NCBI GenBank assembly: GCA_937982495.1
Contig: CALJLX010000345.1
Location: 1-13,557, forward strand
Source of the DNA: an uncultured Desulfuromonas sp.
GTDB taxonomy: Bacteria; Desulfobacterota; Desulfuromonadia; Desulfuromonadales; Trichloromonadaceae
Length of the DNA stretch: 13,557 bases
Reading direction: 5' to 3'
In this document: in pieces, positions 6,185 through 12,655 of the stretch
Position numbering within the stretch: the stretch's first letter is position 1
Layout: each line of letters starts with the position of its first letter
Program-made: the position numbers and the translations under genes
The notes under the pieces: generated by a model
Databases searched by the model: none
What the model was told of the DNA's origin: nothing
The model's input: the letters and a program-made list of their open reading frames with translations, nothing else

Positions 6185-8437
6185 TCATGAGGCATCGGCC
6201 GGCGCCGGGAGAATCAGCTGCTCGATCCGACGGGCCGCTTCCGTGTCCGCCAGCACCAGCAGGGCGTCATCGGCGAGGATTTCCGTCTGGCCGTTCGGCA
6301 CGACGAACTCATCGTTGCGGGAGATGGTGATCAACAGCGTTCCCCGCGGCAGCCCCAGCTCGGAAAGCTTCTTGCCAATCGCCGGTGACGTAGCCGGCAC
6401 GTGGATTTCGGTAATGCGGGTGCGGGGGATGCCCGGACCGCTCTGATCGCGGCGGGCGTCCATGAGAATCGCTTCGGCCTCGATGACGCTGACGCCCGAG
6501 GCGAGCAACATGAGGCGAGCCATCGCGTAGGCGATCTCCATCTCGCCGTAGATGCATTGCGTCTGGGGAATGGCGGATAGCTGATTGAACTCGGCGGGTT
6601 GGTGGACGCGGATGACGATTTCGATCGCCGGATTCACCTGGCGTGCGTACTCGACGGCGCGACGCACGGTAACGGGCTCCGCCGAGGTAATGAGCAGAAG
6701 CCGCGCGTCGGCGATCCCCGCGCTTTCAAGGACCGCCGGCTTACCGCCTTCGCCGTGGATCACCGGCACTCCCGCGCGGCGCAACCCGTCAACGGTTGTC
6801 AAGTCCTGCTCGATCACGATGAACGGCAGCCGGCGCCGGCGCAGGAAGTCGGCCAGCACGGCTCCGACGCGGCCGTGGCCGAGCAGGATCGTCTTCCTTG
6901 GCCCGGCGTCGGCCGCTCGCGGCGAAAGGGTCGGTTCGACATCGAGGACCCGGGTGGTGGGCTCCTCGGGTTCGACCGGACGCTCGAAGGGTTGCAGCAG
7001 GGCCGCGCGCACCTCCTCTTCATCCTCGGCGCGGGCAAGAACGGTCACCTGATCCCATCCGAGCAGGCGGGTGTGACCGGTCGGAGCGACGACCTCGCGG
7101 CCCCGCGTGACCAGGGTGATCAAGGCGCGGGGGGGGAGAGCCAGGTCGCGAATCCTTTGGCCCGGCCGGCCTTGCGGACCGGGCAGGTCGATGACGAAGA
7201 GATCGAGGTCGCTATGAGCCATCGCCACCAGTTCGAGGCCGTAACGCGGCTGCGGCCGCGCCGGTTCCGACAGGCCGAGGCGGCGGGCCAGGGTGCCGAG
7301 TGTCGACCCCTGCATGGAAATCGAGAGCAGGACCGCGAAGAAGACGAGATTGAACACCTCTTCGCCGATGGGCAGGCCGGCGGCCATGGGGTAGGTCGCG
7401 AGGACGATGGGAACCGCGCCGCGCAGGCCGGCCCAGCACATGAAGTGCCGTTCGCGGGTCCCGAGCTTCATGCCGAAGGTGCCGAGCCACACGGCGGCGG
7501 GGCGGGCGATGAACGTCAGCACCAGAAACAGGATGATCCCGTTGATCCACAAGGTCGACCATTGGCTGGGAAAGACCAGCAGGCCCATCATCACGAAGAC
7601 GCCGATGTTGGCGATCATCGACAGCGCGGCCGAAAAATTGCGAATGCCCTGCTTGTAGATGAAATGCCGGTTTCCCATGACGAAACCGGCGGTGAATACC
7701 GCCAGCATGCCGCTCGCCCGGGCAAGCTCGGAGACGCCGTAGGTCAAAAGAACGACCGCGAGCAGAAGCACGTAGTAATAGCCGCGCTCCTGCGGGTTGA
7801 GCCGGTTGAAGATCGCCAGCGCGCCCCGCGCCATCAACCAGCCGATCAGCGGACCGGCCAGGAACTTCCACAGGAACAAGGGCACGATCAGCAACCCGCC
7901 GCTGGAACCGGACGACAGTCCCTCCACGACGACGAGGGTCAGCAGGATGGCCATCGGGTCGTTCGCCGCGCTTTCGATCTCGATGGTCGAGGACAGCTTG
8001 GAGGGGAGGGACTGACGGCGCAGGATGGAAAAGGTCGCGGCCGCGTCGGTTGACGAGATAAGTACGCCGAGCAGCAGGGACATCGACGTCTCCCACCCCA
8101 GCACGAAGTGGAGAAATGCGGAGGTGGTCGCGGCGGTGAGGATGACGCCCCAGGTCGCCATCCCTCCGGCCGGCAGGGCGACTGCCTTGAAGTCGGTTTG
8201 CTTGGTCGCGAGCCCGCCATGAAAGAGGATGAAGACCAGGGCGGCATTGGCCAGGTTGTTGGCCGCTTCGACGTTGTCGAAGTGCCAGATGCCGAGGACA
8301 TCGCTGCCGACGACAATACCGACGCCGAGGGCGACCAGGATTACCGGGACGCTCCAGCGATCGAGCCAGACCGCCGCGAGCACCACGCCGAGGAGGAGAA
8401 GGGGGACGACGAGATAAAGAAAATCCATACTTTCCAT
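6185..8437 (-). CDS. CPA1/NhaP2-like cation/proton antiporter with TrkA/RCK domains
   Basis: A 750-residue inner-membrane antiporter that exchanges K+ or Na+ for protons. Residues 1-390 form about 12-13 hydrophobic helices of the Na_H_Exchanger fold, with D131 (in SSTDAAATF) and the N159-D160 pair (in SAANDPMAI), the ion-binding motif of electroneutral CPA1 exchangers. The cytoplasmic part holds a TrkA_C-like domain (about 398-482), a linker, a TrkA_N/RCK Rossmann domain (about 514-630) with GHGRVG at 520-525 and E543 at the end of the second strand, and a second TrkA_C domain (about 672-745). The order resembles the K+/H+ antiporters NhaP2/CvrA, but with the Rossmann domain added, so nucleotide control is likely. 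The start lies 7 bases after the stress-protein stop, implying co-transcription. A second ATG at 8428 cannot be excluded. The ion preference is not readable from the sequence. Confidence 0.9.
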   Translation of the reverse strand: MESMDFLYLVVPLLLLGVVLAAVWLDRWSVPVILVALGVGIVVGSDVLGIWHFDNVEAANNLANAALVFILFHGGLATKQTDFKAVALPAGGMATWGVILTAATTSAFLHFVLGWETSMSLLLGVLISSTDAAATFSILRRQSLPSKLSSTIEIESAANDPMAILLTLVVVEGLSSGSSGGLLIVPLFLWKFLAGPLIGWLMARGALAIFNRLNPQERGYYYVLLLAVVLLTYGVSELARASGMLAVFTAGFVMGNRHFIYKQGIRNFSAALSMIANIGVFVMMGLLVFPSQWSTLWINGIILFLVLTFIARPAAVWLGTFGMKLGTRERHFMCWAGLRGAVPIVLATYPMAAGLPIGEEVFNLVFFAVLLSISMQGSTLGTLARRLGLSEPARPQPRYGLELVAMAHSDLDLFVIDLPGPQGRPGQRIRDLALPPRALITLVTRGREVVAPTGHTRLLGWDQVTVLARAEDEEEVRAALLQPFERPVEPEEPTTRVLDVEPTLSPRAADAGPRKTILLGHGRVGAVLADFLRRRRLPFIVIEQDLTTVDGLRRAGVPVIHGEGGKPAVLESAGIADARLLLITSAEPVTVRRAVEYARQVNPAIEIVIRVHQPAEFNQLSAIPQTQCIYGEMEIAYAMARLMLLASGVSVIEAEAILMDARRDQSGPGIPRTRITEIHVPATSPAIGKKLSELGLPRGTLLITISRNDEFVVPNGQTEILADDALLVLADTEAARRIEQLILPAPADAS

Positions 8438-8444
8438 GCGGGAA

Positions 8445-9323
8445 TCAGGCCTTGTGGCCGCGAATCACCAGAGCGTCGCAGGGAAGGGCGGAAACGACGC
8501 GCTTGGCGACGCTGCCGACGAAGGCTTCGGGCAAGAGGCCCCGCACGCGGGAGCCGAGAACGACCAGGTCGATGGAGGAACTTTCGACCAGATCCTGCAA
8601 CAATTCGGTGAGATTGCCGCCCTCGATCAGCACTTCGAAACGCGCGCGCTGCTCTTCGGGAAGGTTGACGGTGTCGAGAAAGGCCAGATATTCCCGCCGG
8701 GAGGCCAGACGCATCTGCTCGCGGTAGCTCTCCACATCCTCCACCGCGTAGGAACCGGGAGCGCCGTGGGCGTGAAGAATGCGCAGGGTCCGGTCGGGGA
8801 AGAAGGCGGCGGCGGCTTCCAGCGCCTGGCGCGAGGCGTCGGAATAATCCGAGGCGACGACGATGTTGTTGTAGGGGCCATGGACCCGGTCGGTGACGAT
8901 GAGCAAAGGGATCGGGGAGTCGCGCATGAGTTCGTCCACGGTCTCGCCGAGGGTGAAGCGCCCGAGCATTTCGTTGCGGGCGACGCCGGTGACGATGAGA
9001 TCGCAGCCCTCTTCCCGGGCGATGCGTAAAACCGTCTTCGAGGGATGCCCTTCTTCGATGCGCACGGCGACCCGGTTTCCGCCTTGCACCAGGGCATTGA
9101 GAAGCTGCCGTTTGGCGCTTTCGATAAGGCGGTTGTCGGGCCGGGACTGAGGGGAGAAACGGGTGCGCCGCGTCAGGCGTGTCTTGGGTTGCCGCTCGAG
9201 GACATGCACAACCAGTAATTTACAATCGTATTGATGAGCCAAGGCCAGGGCGCGGGCCTCGGCCCGGTCGCTGCGGGCGCTGAAATCGGTGGCCAGAAGG
9301 ATTTTGCGGGGGGGGATGGACAT
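8445..9323 (-). CDS. Tandem universal stress protein (UspA family)
   Basis: A 292-residue cytoplasmic protein with two Usp domains, about residues 5-145 and 150-288. Each opens with the family's strand and acidic residue (LLATDFS with D13; VVASDYS with D159). The second domain carries GSRVRGLLPEAFVGS (257-271), close to the ATP-binding G-2x-G-9x-G(S/T) motif but with V in place of the second glycine. The first has GVARNEMLGRFTLGET, more divergent. Nucleotide binding is therefore possible but not assured. The start at 9323 is chosen because GAGGAG lies five bases upstream; the open frame continues upstream to 9521 but runs through the promoter and has no family similarity. It is the first gene of a pair with the antiporter, so it may help control ion exchange under stress. 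A run of eight C occurs at codons 3-6. Confidence 0.9.
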   Translation of the reverse strand: MSIPPRKILLATDFSARSDRAEARALALAHQYDCKLLVVHVLERQPKTRLTRRTRFSPQSRPDNRLIESAKRQLLNALVQGGNRVAVRIEEGHPSKTVLRIAREEGCDLIVTGVARNEMLGRFTLGETVDELMRDSPIPLLIVTDRVHGPYNNIVVASDYSDASRQALEAAAAFFPDRTLRILHAHGAPGSYAVEDVESYREQMRLASRREYLAFLDTVNLPEEQRARFEVLIEGGNLTELLQDLVESSSIDLVVLGSRVRGLLPEAFVGSVAKRVVSALPCDALVIRGHKA

Positions 9324-9366
9324 GATTTCTCCTCGGATTATCCACGGCGGTAGTGACTGCCCGGAA

Positions 9367-9395
9367 ACTATAGCAGAGTGCGACGGCAGGCGGAA
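9367..9395 (-). promoter_or_regulatory. Candidate sigma-70 promoter of the stress protein-antiporter pair
   Basis: On the minus strand TTCCGC (9390-9395) is followed after exactly 17 bases by TATAGT (9367-9372), a five-of-six match to the -10 consensus. Transcription would start near 9360, giving a leader of about 37 bases that includes the GAGGAG ribosome binding site at 9329-9334. Confidence 0.55.
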
Positions 9396-9445
9396 GGGAT
9401 TCCCGCCCGGCGAAACAGGTCCCTGGCGTCGTGAATATTTAATGC

Positions 9446-9475
9446 TTGGCCTTTGCCCGGCAAGCTCTTTACTAT
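9446..9475 (+). promoter_or_regulatory. Candidate promoter of the Gcr-family gene
   Basis: TTGGCC (9446-9451) and TACTAT (9470-9475) are 18 bases apart and precede the TTG start by about 50 bases. They lie in the 200-base divergent region shared with the stress protein gene. The boxes are moderate matches. Confidence 0.4.
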
Positions 9476-9523
9476 AGCTGACAGACAACCGATCCTTTCG
9501 CTCTGAACCACGGGAGTTCATCT

Positions 9524-11572
9524 TTGCCAGAGACTTTGCCCACGACCACCGTTTCCGATGAGGATTTCCAGGGGCTGTTGCACCGGTTGGCCGGGAACCG
9601 GAGCGGCGACGGCCTCGAAACCCTGGTCATGGTGGTCGATTGGCTGCGCCCCAAAACCCCGGAGCGGGGGGATTGGGCCGAAGGGCGTATCGATTATCTC
9701 GCGGCCGCCCTGGAAACGCCCGAGCTTTTTCCTCCCACGGTGCTCGACGGACTTCGCCTCTGGCTGGAGAGGACGCAGTTTTTTAACGCCTTCGCCGGCC
9801 TTGGCGTTTTTTCCCGACGGGGCTTTGTGCGGGAATTCGTCGAGCGCTGTCATGAACATCTCAGCCCCACGCCACCCGTTCATAACTATCTTCGGGATAT
9901 TCTTCCCCTTGTTTTTCATCAGGAGACGGATCGCCTTTGGGTTGCCGCTGTTGCCGACGCCGCCTGGAGTCGACTCTTTTCGGCGGCCCACCGTGCCCTG
10001 GTCCTGCCGGAACTTCGCAACCCTTCGCCGGCTCCGGTGGAGGCCGCGCTTTACGCCATGGAAATGCTCTCCATCTGGGGGGCCGCCGAAGAACTCGAAC
10101 CGGAGTTGATGCGTCTCGATCCCGCCCTCTCGCAGAGCGATTCGGCCTTTGTCGCCCTGCAGCGGGAAATCGGTCATTATGTGGAACAGGCCCGCGCCCG
10201 ACTCAATCGGCCCGAACTTCCGGACAGCGACGATTGCCACGCCCGGGTGCTGCTCGAACAATGTCGCGAGCAGGTTTCCCGTTTCCGCAAGAAAATCCTG
10301 ACCCGGGGGACGACCATCTCCCTGGCGCACCTGCTCGAACGCCTGGACCAAACCTTCACCCGCATCGAGGATCTGCTCGATGTCCTCTCGTCCGATCCCG
10401 CCGTCGGCGGCGCGGCCCGGGGCCGCCTCTTCAAGCGTCTGGTGCAGGCCGGCGCCGAACGACACAGTCCGCGTCTGCTCTGGCAGCGCAATGTGCGGCT
10501 TCTGGCCCGCAATATCACGGAAAGCGCCAGTAACCACGGTGAACACTACATCACTCGCGACGGTCGCGAATATTTGGCCATGCTGCGTTCGGCGGCGGGG
10601 GCGGGAGTCATCATCGCCCTGATGGCCCTGCTCAAGCTGTGGATCGTCGAGCTGCCGCTGAAGCCGGTGGCCGAGACCTTTCTCGTCAGCCTGAACTACG
10701 GCCTCGGCTTTGTCTTCATCCACATGCTGCACTTTACCGTGGCGACCAAGCAGCCGGCGATGACCGCCGCCTGTTTCGCCGGCGCGGTGGAACGGGAGGA
10801 GCAGGGGCGGGCGAACCAGAAGAAGCTGGCGGCTTTGCTGGTCCAGGTCTGCCGATCCCAGTTCGCCGCCGTCGTCGGCAACGTCTCCGTCGCCGTGACC
10901 GTGGCGCTCTTGGTCGGCGGGCTCTTTCGTCATTTCAGCGGTGCCCCGCTCCTGCCGGCGGAGGCGGCCGACTATCAGTTGCATGCGTTGCACCCCCTAT
11001 TGAGTCTGGCCTTGCTGCATGCCGCCATCGCCGGGGTCTGGCTCTTTTTTTCCGGTCTGGTCGCGGGCTTTTTCGACAACCGTGCCGCCTATCTCGACGT
11101 GCGCGGCCGCCTAAGGCGCAATCCTCTGGTGAAAGCCCTGTTTCCTCCCGAGCGCCAGGGCCGCTTCGCGAATTATGTACACGACAATTATGGCGCTTTG
11201 GCCGGCAACTTCATTTTCGGCATCCTTCTCGGCGTCACCGGCTACGTCGGTAAACTGATCGGCTTGCCCCTGGATATCCGCCATATCGCCTTTTCGTCGG
11301 CCAACCTCGGCTACGTCATGTCCGGGGATGAACTCTCCATGCCGGCCTTCCTGCTCCATTTGGCCTTCGTGCTGCTCATTGGCCTGGTCAATCTTTTCGT
11401 CAGTTTTTTTCTCGCGCTGTGGGTGGCGTTGAAATCCCGGGGAACGCGCATGGGCCGTCTTTCCGCCCTCTGGCGGGCTTTTTGCGACCGGGTCCGGGAA
11501 GACCCCCTGATTCTGTTTTTGCCGCCCCGCGTTCTGTCGCAAATCAAGGCGGGGGAAGACCCCTTGCGGTGA
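9524..11572 (+). CDS. Gcr-family membrane protein (annotated in databases as 'site-specific recombinase')
   Basis: A 682-residue protein of the family labelled 'site-specific recombinase Gcr' (SpecificRecomb). The N-terminal half (1-350) is soluble and mostly helical. The C-terminal half has about six membrane segments (roughly 353-372, 383-405, 446-468, 491-513, 557-577, 606-636), with the family blocks VATKQPAMTAA (406-416) and SGLVAGFFDNRAAY (510-523). I see no tyrosine-recombinase R-H-R-Y set or serine-recombinase catalytic motif, and the membrane segments argue against a DNA recombinase, so the usual name is probably a misnomer. The start is TTG, supported by GGGAG seven to eight bases upstream; the first in-frame ATG is codon 36. 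It stands alone, divergent from the stress protein gene and followed by the ribosomal operon promoter 46 bases later. The family assignment is good, the function unknown. Confidence 0.82.
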   Translation: MPETLPTTTVSDEDFQGLLHRLAGNRSGDGLETLVMVVDWLRPKTPERGDWAEGRIDYLAAALETPELFPPTVLDGLRLWLERTQFFNAFAGLGVFSRRGFVREFVERCHEHLSPTPPVHNYLRDILPLVFHQETDRLWVAAVADAAWSRLFSAAHRALVLPELRNPSPAPVEAALYAMEMLSIWGAAEELEPELMRLDPALSQSDSAFVALQREIGHYVEQARARLNRPELPDSDDCHARVLLEQCREQVSRFRKKILTRGTTISLAHLLERLDQTFTRIEDLLDVLSSDPAVGGAARGRLFKRLVQAGAERHSPRLLWQRNVRLLARNITESASNHGEHYITRDGREYLAMLRSAAGAGVIIALMALLKLWIVELPLKPVAETFLVSLNYGLGFVFIHMLHFTVATKQPAMTAACFAGAVEREEQGRANQKKLAALLVQVCRSQFAAVVGNVSVAVTVALLVGGLFRHFSGAPLLPAEAADYQLHALHPLLSLALLHAAIAGVWLFFSGLVAGFFDNRAAYLDVRGRLRRNPLVKALFPPERQGRFANYVHDNYGALAGNFIFGILLGVTGYVGKLIGLPLDIRHIAFSSANLGYVMSGDELSMPAFLLHLAFVLLIGLVNLFVSFFLALWVALKSRGTRMGRLSALWRAFCDRVREDPLILFLPPRVLSQIKAGEDPLR

Positions 11573-11617
11573 TCCTTTTTCTTTGGAGATGAAAGCGGGA
11601 TTTTCCGTAAAAAAATC

Positions 11618-11646
11618 TTGACATTCGGTCCCGGCTTCTTTATTTT
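11618..11646 (+). promoter_or_regulatory. Strong sigma-70 promoter of rplM-rpsI
   Basis: A perfect TTGACA (11618-11623) is followed after 17 bases by TATTTT (11641-11646), five of six matches to the -10 consensus. An A-rich stretch (11609-11615) just upstream could act as an UP-like element. Transcription would start near 11653, so the leader to the rplM ATG is only about 53 bases. Confidence 0.75.
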
Positions 11647-11654
11647 CAGCTCTT

Positions 11655-11683
11655 CTGTGAGTCCCCGTTACCCAAATTCACAG
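11655..11683 (+). promoter_or_regulatory. Stem-loop in the rplM leader, candidate L13 autoregulatory site
   Basis: CTGTGAGT (11655-11662) pairs with ATTCACAG (11676-11683), eight pairs including one G-T, around a 13-base loop rich in C. It lies at the very start of the predicted transcript and 11 bases before the GAGAGGA ribosome binding site. In E. coli the rplM-rpsI operon is controlled by L13 acting on its own leader; a similar role here is inference from position only. Confidence 0.4.
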
Positions 11684-11705
11684 TTTACGCATAGAGAGGA
11701 ATTTC

Positions 11706-12134
11706 ATGAGCACGCAAGTCGCCAAAGAATCGGATATCAAGAGAGCATGGTTCGTCGTCGATCTGGAAGGCAAAGTTCTGGGTCGCGCGGCAACCGAGAT
11801 TGCCCGTGTATTGCGGGGCAAGCACAAGGCCATTTACACCCCGAGCGTTGATACCGGCGATTTCGTCGTGGTCGTCAATGCCGACAAGGTCAAGCTGACC
11901 GGCACCAAGATGGCCGACAAGGTTTATTACAGCCACACCGGCTTTCCCGGAGGCATTCGTTCGATCACCGCCGAGAAACTGGTCGCGAAGAAGCCCGAGG
12001 ATCTCATCAAGAAAGCGGTCAAAGGCATGCTGCCCAAGAACAAGCTGGGGCGGCAGATGTTCCGCAAGATGAAGGTCTATGCCGGCGTCGAGCATCCCCA
12101 TGCCGCGCAGCAGCCCAAGGAACTGGTTTTTTAG
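11706..12134 (+). CDS. rplM: 50S ribosomal protein L13
   Basis: A 142-residue protein, the normal length for bacterial L13, an early-assembling protein of the large subunit that binds 23S rRNA. The family signature is clear: WFVVDLEGKVLGRAATEIA at the N-terminus, the KHKAIYTPSVDTGD block, YYSHTGFPGG in the middle, and the C-terminal MLPKNKLGRQMFRKMKVYAG followed by EHPHAAQQP. The ATG follows GAGAGGA with a five-base spacer. It is the first gene of the L13-S9 operon that is conserved across most bacteria, with rpsI starting 25 bases after its stop. Expression is expected to follow growth rate from the strong promoter upstream and may be tuned by the leader stem-loop. Nothing unusual is seen in the protein. 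Confidence 0.98.
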   Translation: MSTQVAKESDIKRAWFVVDLEGKVLGRAATEIARVLRGKHKAIYTPSVDTGDFVVVVNADKVKLTGTKMADKVYYSHTGFPGGIRSITAEKLVAKKPEDLIKKAVKGMLPKNKLGRQMFRKMKVYAGVEHPHAAQQPKELVF

Positions 12135-12159
12135 GATCGAAACGAGGAGATAAAATAGA

Positions 12160-12552
12160 ATGGCCGAGCAGAAATTCTACGCGACCGGTAAAAGAAAAAC
12201 TTCCATCGCCCGGGTCTGGATGAAGCCCGGTGCCGGGAATATCGTGGTGAACAACCGTTCCCTCGATGAGTTTTTCGGTCGGGAAACCTCCAAGATGGTT
12301 GTCCGTCAACCGCTGGAGCTGACCGACAATGTCGGTAAATTCGATATTTCCGTCAACGTTTGCGGCGGCGGTCCTTCGGGACAGGCCGGCGCCATCAAGC
12401 ACGGCATCACCAAGGCCCTGCTCGACGCTGATCCGGAACTGCGCGCGGTGCTGAAAAAGGCCGGGTTCATTACCCGCGACAGCCGCGCCAAGGAGCGGAA
12501 GAAGTACGGTAAACGCGCCGCTCGCCGCAGCTTCCAGTTCTCCAAGCGTTAA
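12160..12552 (+). CDS. rpsI: 30S ribosomal protein S9
   Basis: A 130-residue protein of the usual S9 length, a component of the small-subunit head whose C-terminal tail reaches the P-site tRNA. Typical blocks are ATGKRKTSIARVW near the start, VVNNRSLDEFFGR, the glycine-rich VCGGGPSGQAGAIKHGI, the DSRAKERKKYGKRAARRSFQFSKR region, and the final S-K-R, which is the tRNA-contacting tail conserved in bacteria. A GAGGAGA ribosome binding site precedes the ATG by about ten bases, slightly longer than usual. It is co-transcribed with rplM. A perfect hairpin follows 54 bases after the stop codon. Confidence 0.98.
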   Translation: MAEQKFYATGKRKTSIARVWMKPGAGNIVVNNRSLDEFFGRETSKMVVRQPLELTDNVGKFDISVNVCGGGPSGQAGAIKHGITKALLDADPELRAVLKKAGFITRDSRAKERKKYGKRAARRSFQFSKR

Positions 12553-12606
12553 TCGTCGCGGTTTCGCGCGGGGGCTATTCCCGGCGGAAATACCGACAAT
12601 TTCATC

Positions 12607-12638
12607 GGAAAAGGGAAACCCTCGGGTTTCCCTTTTCC
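12607..12638 (+). terminator. Perfect 14-bp hairpin between rpsI and argC
   Basis: GGAAAAGGGAAACC (12607-12620) and GGTTTCCCTTTTCC (12625-12638) pair without mismatch around a CTCG tetraloop. The descending arm is T-rich but is followed by CGTTCACGG rather than a T tract. It probably terminates or attenuates the ribosomal operon. Its 3' end is only seven bases before the argC ribosome binding site. Confidence 0.65.
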
Positions 12639-12655
12639 CGTTCACGGAGTCTGCC

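Noticed and set aside
6599..8053. Plus-strand open frame of 484 codons opposite the antiporter
   Set aside because: Low-complexity D/G/R/Q/H-rich translation with no domain; the opposite strand encodes a clear antiporter.
9446..9461. Possible sigma-54 promoter (GG-N10-GC spacing)
   Set aside because: The GG/GC spacing fits but the rest of the TGGCAC-N5-TTGCA consensus does not; a sigma-70 type reading is as good or better.
9324..9521. N-terminal extension of the stress protein by 66 codons
   Set aside because: It would run through the candidate promoter and ignore the GAGGAG site before the ATG at 9323; the family begins at that ATG.
9518..10993. Minus-strand open frame of 491 codons opposite the Gcr-family gene
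   Set aside because: The translation is rich in G, R, Q, E and H and lacks recognisable motifs, while the plus strand has the family blocks and membrane segments.
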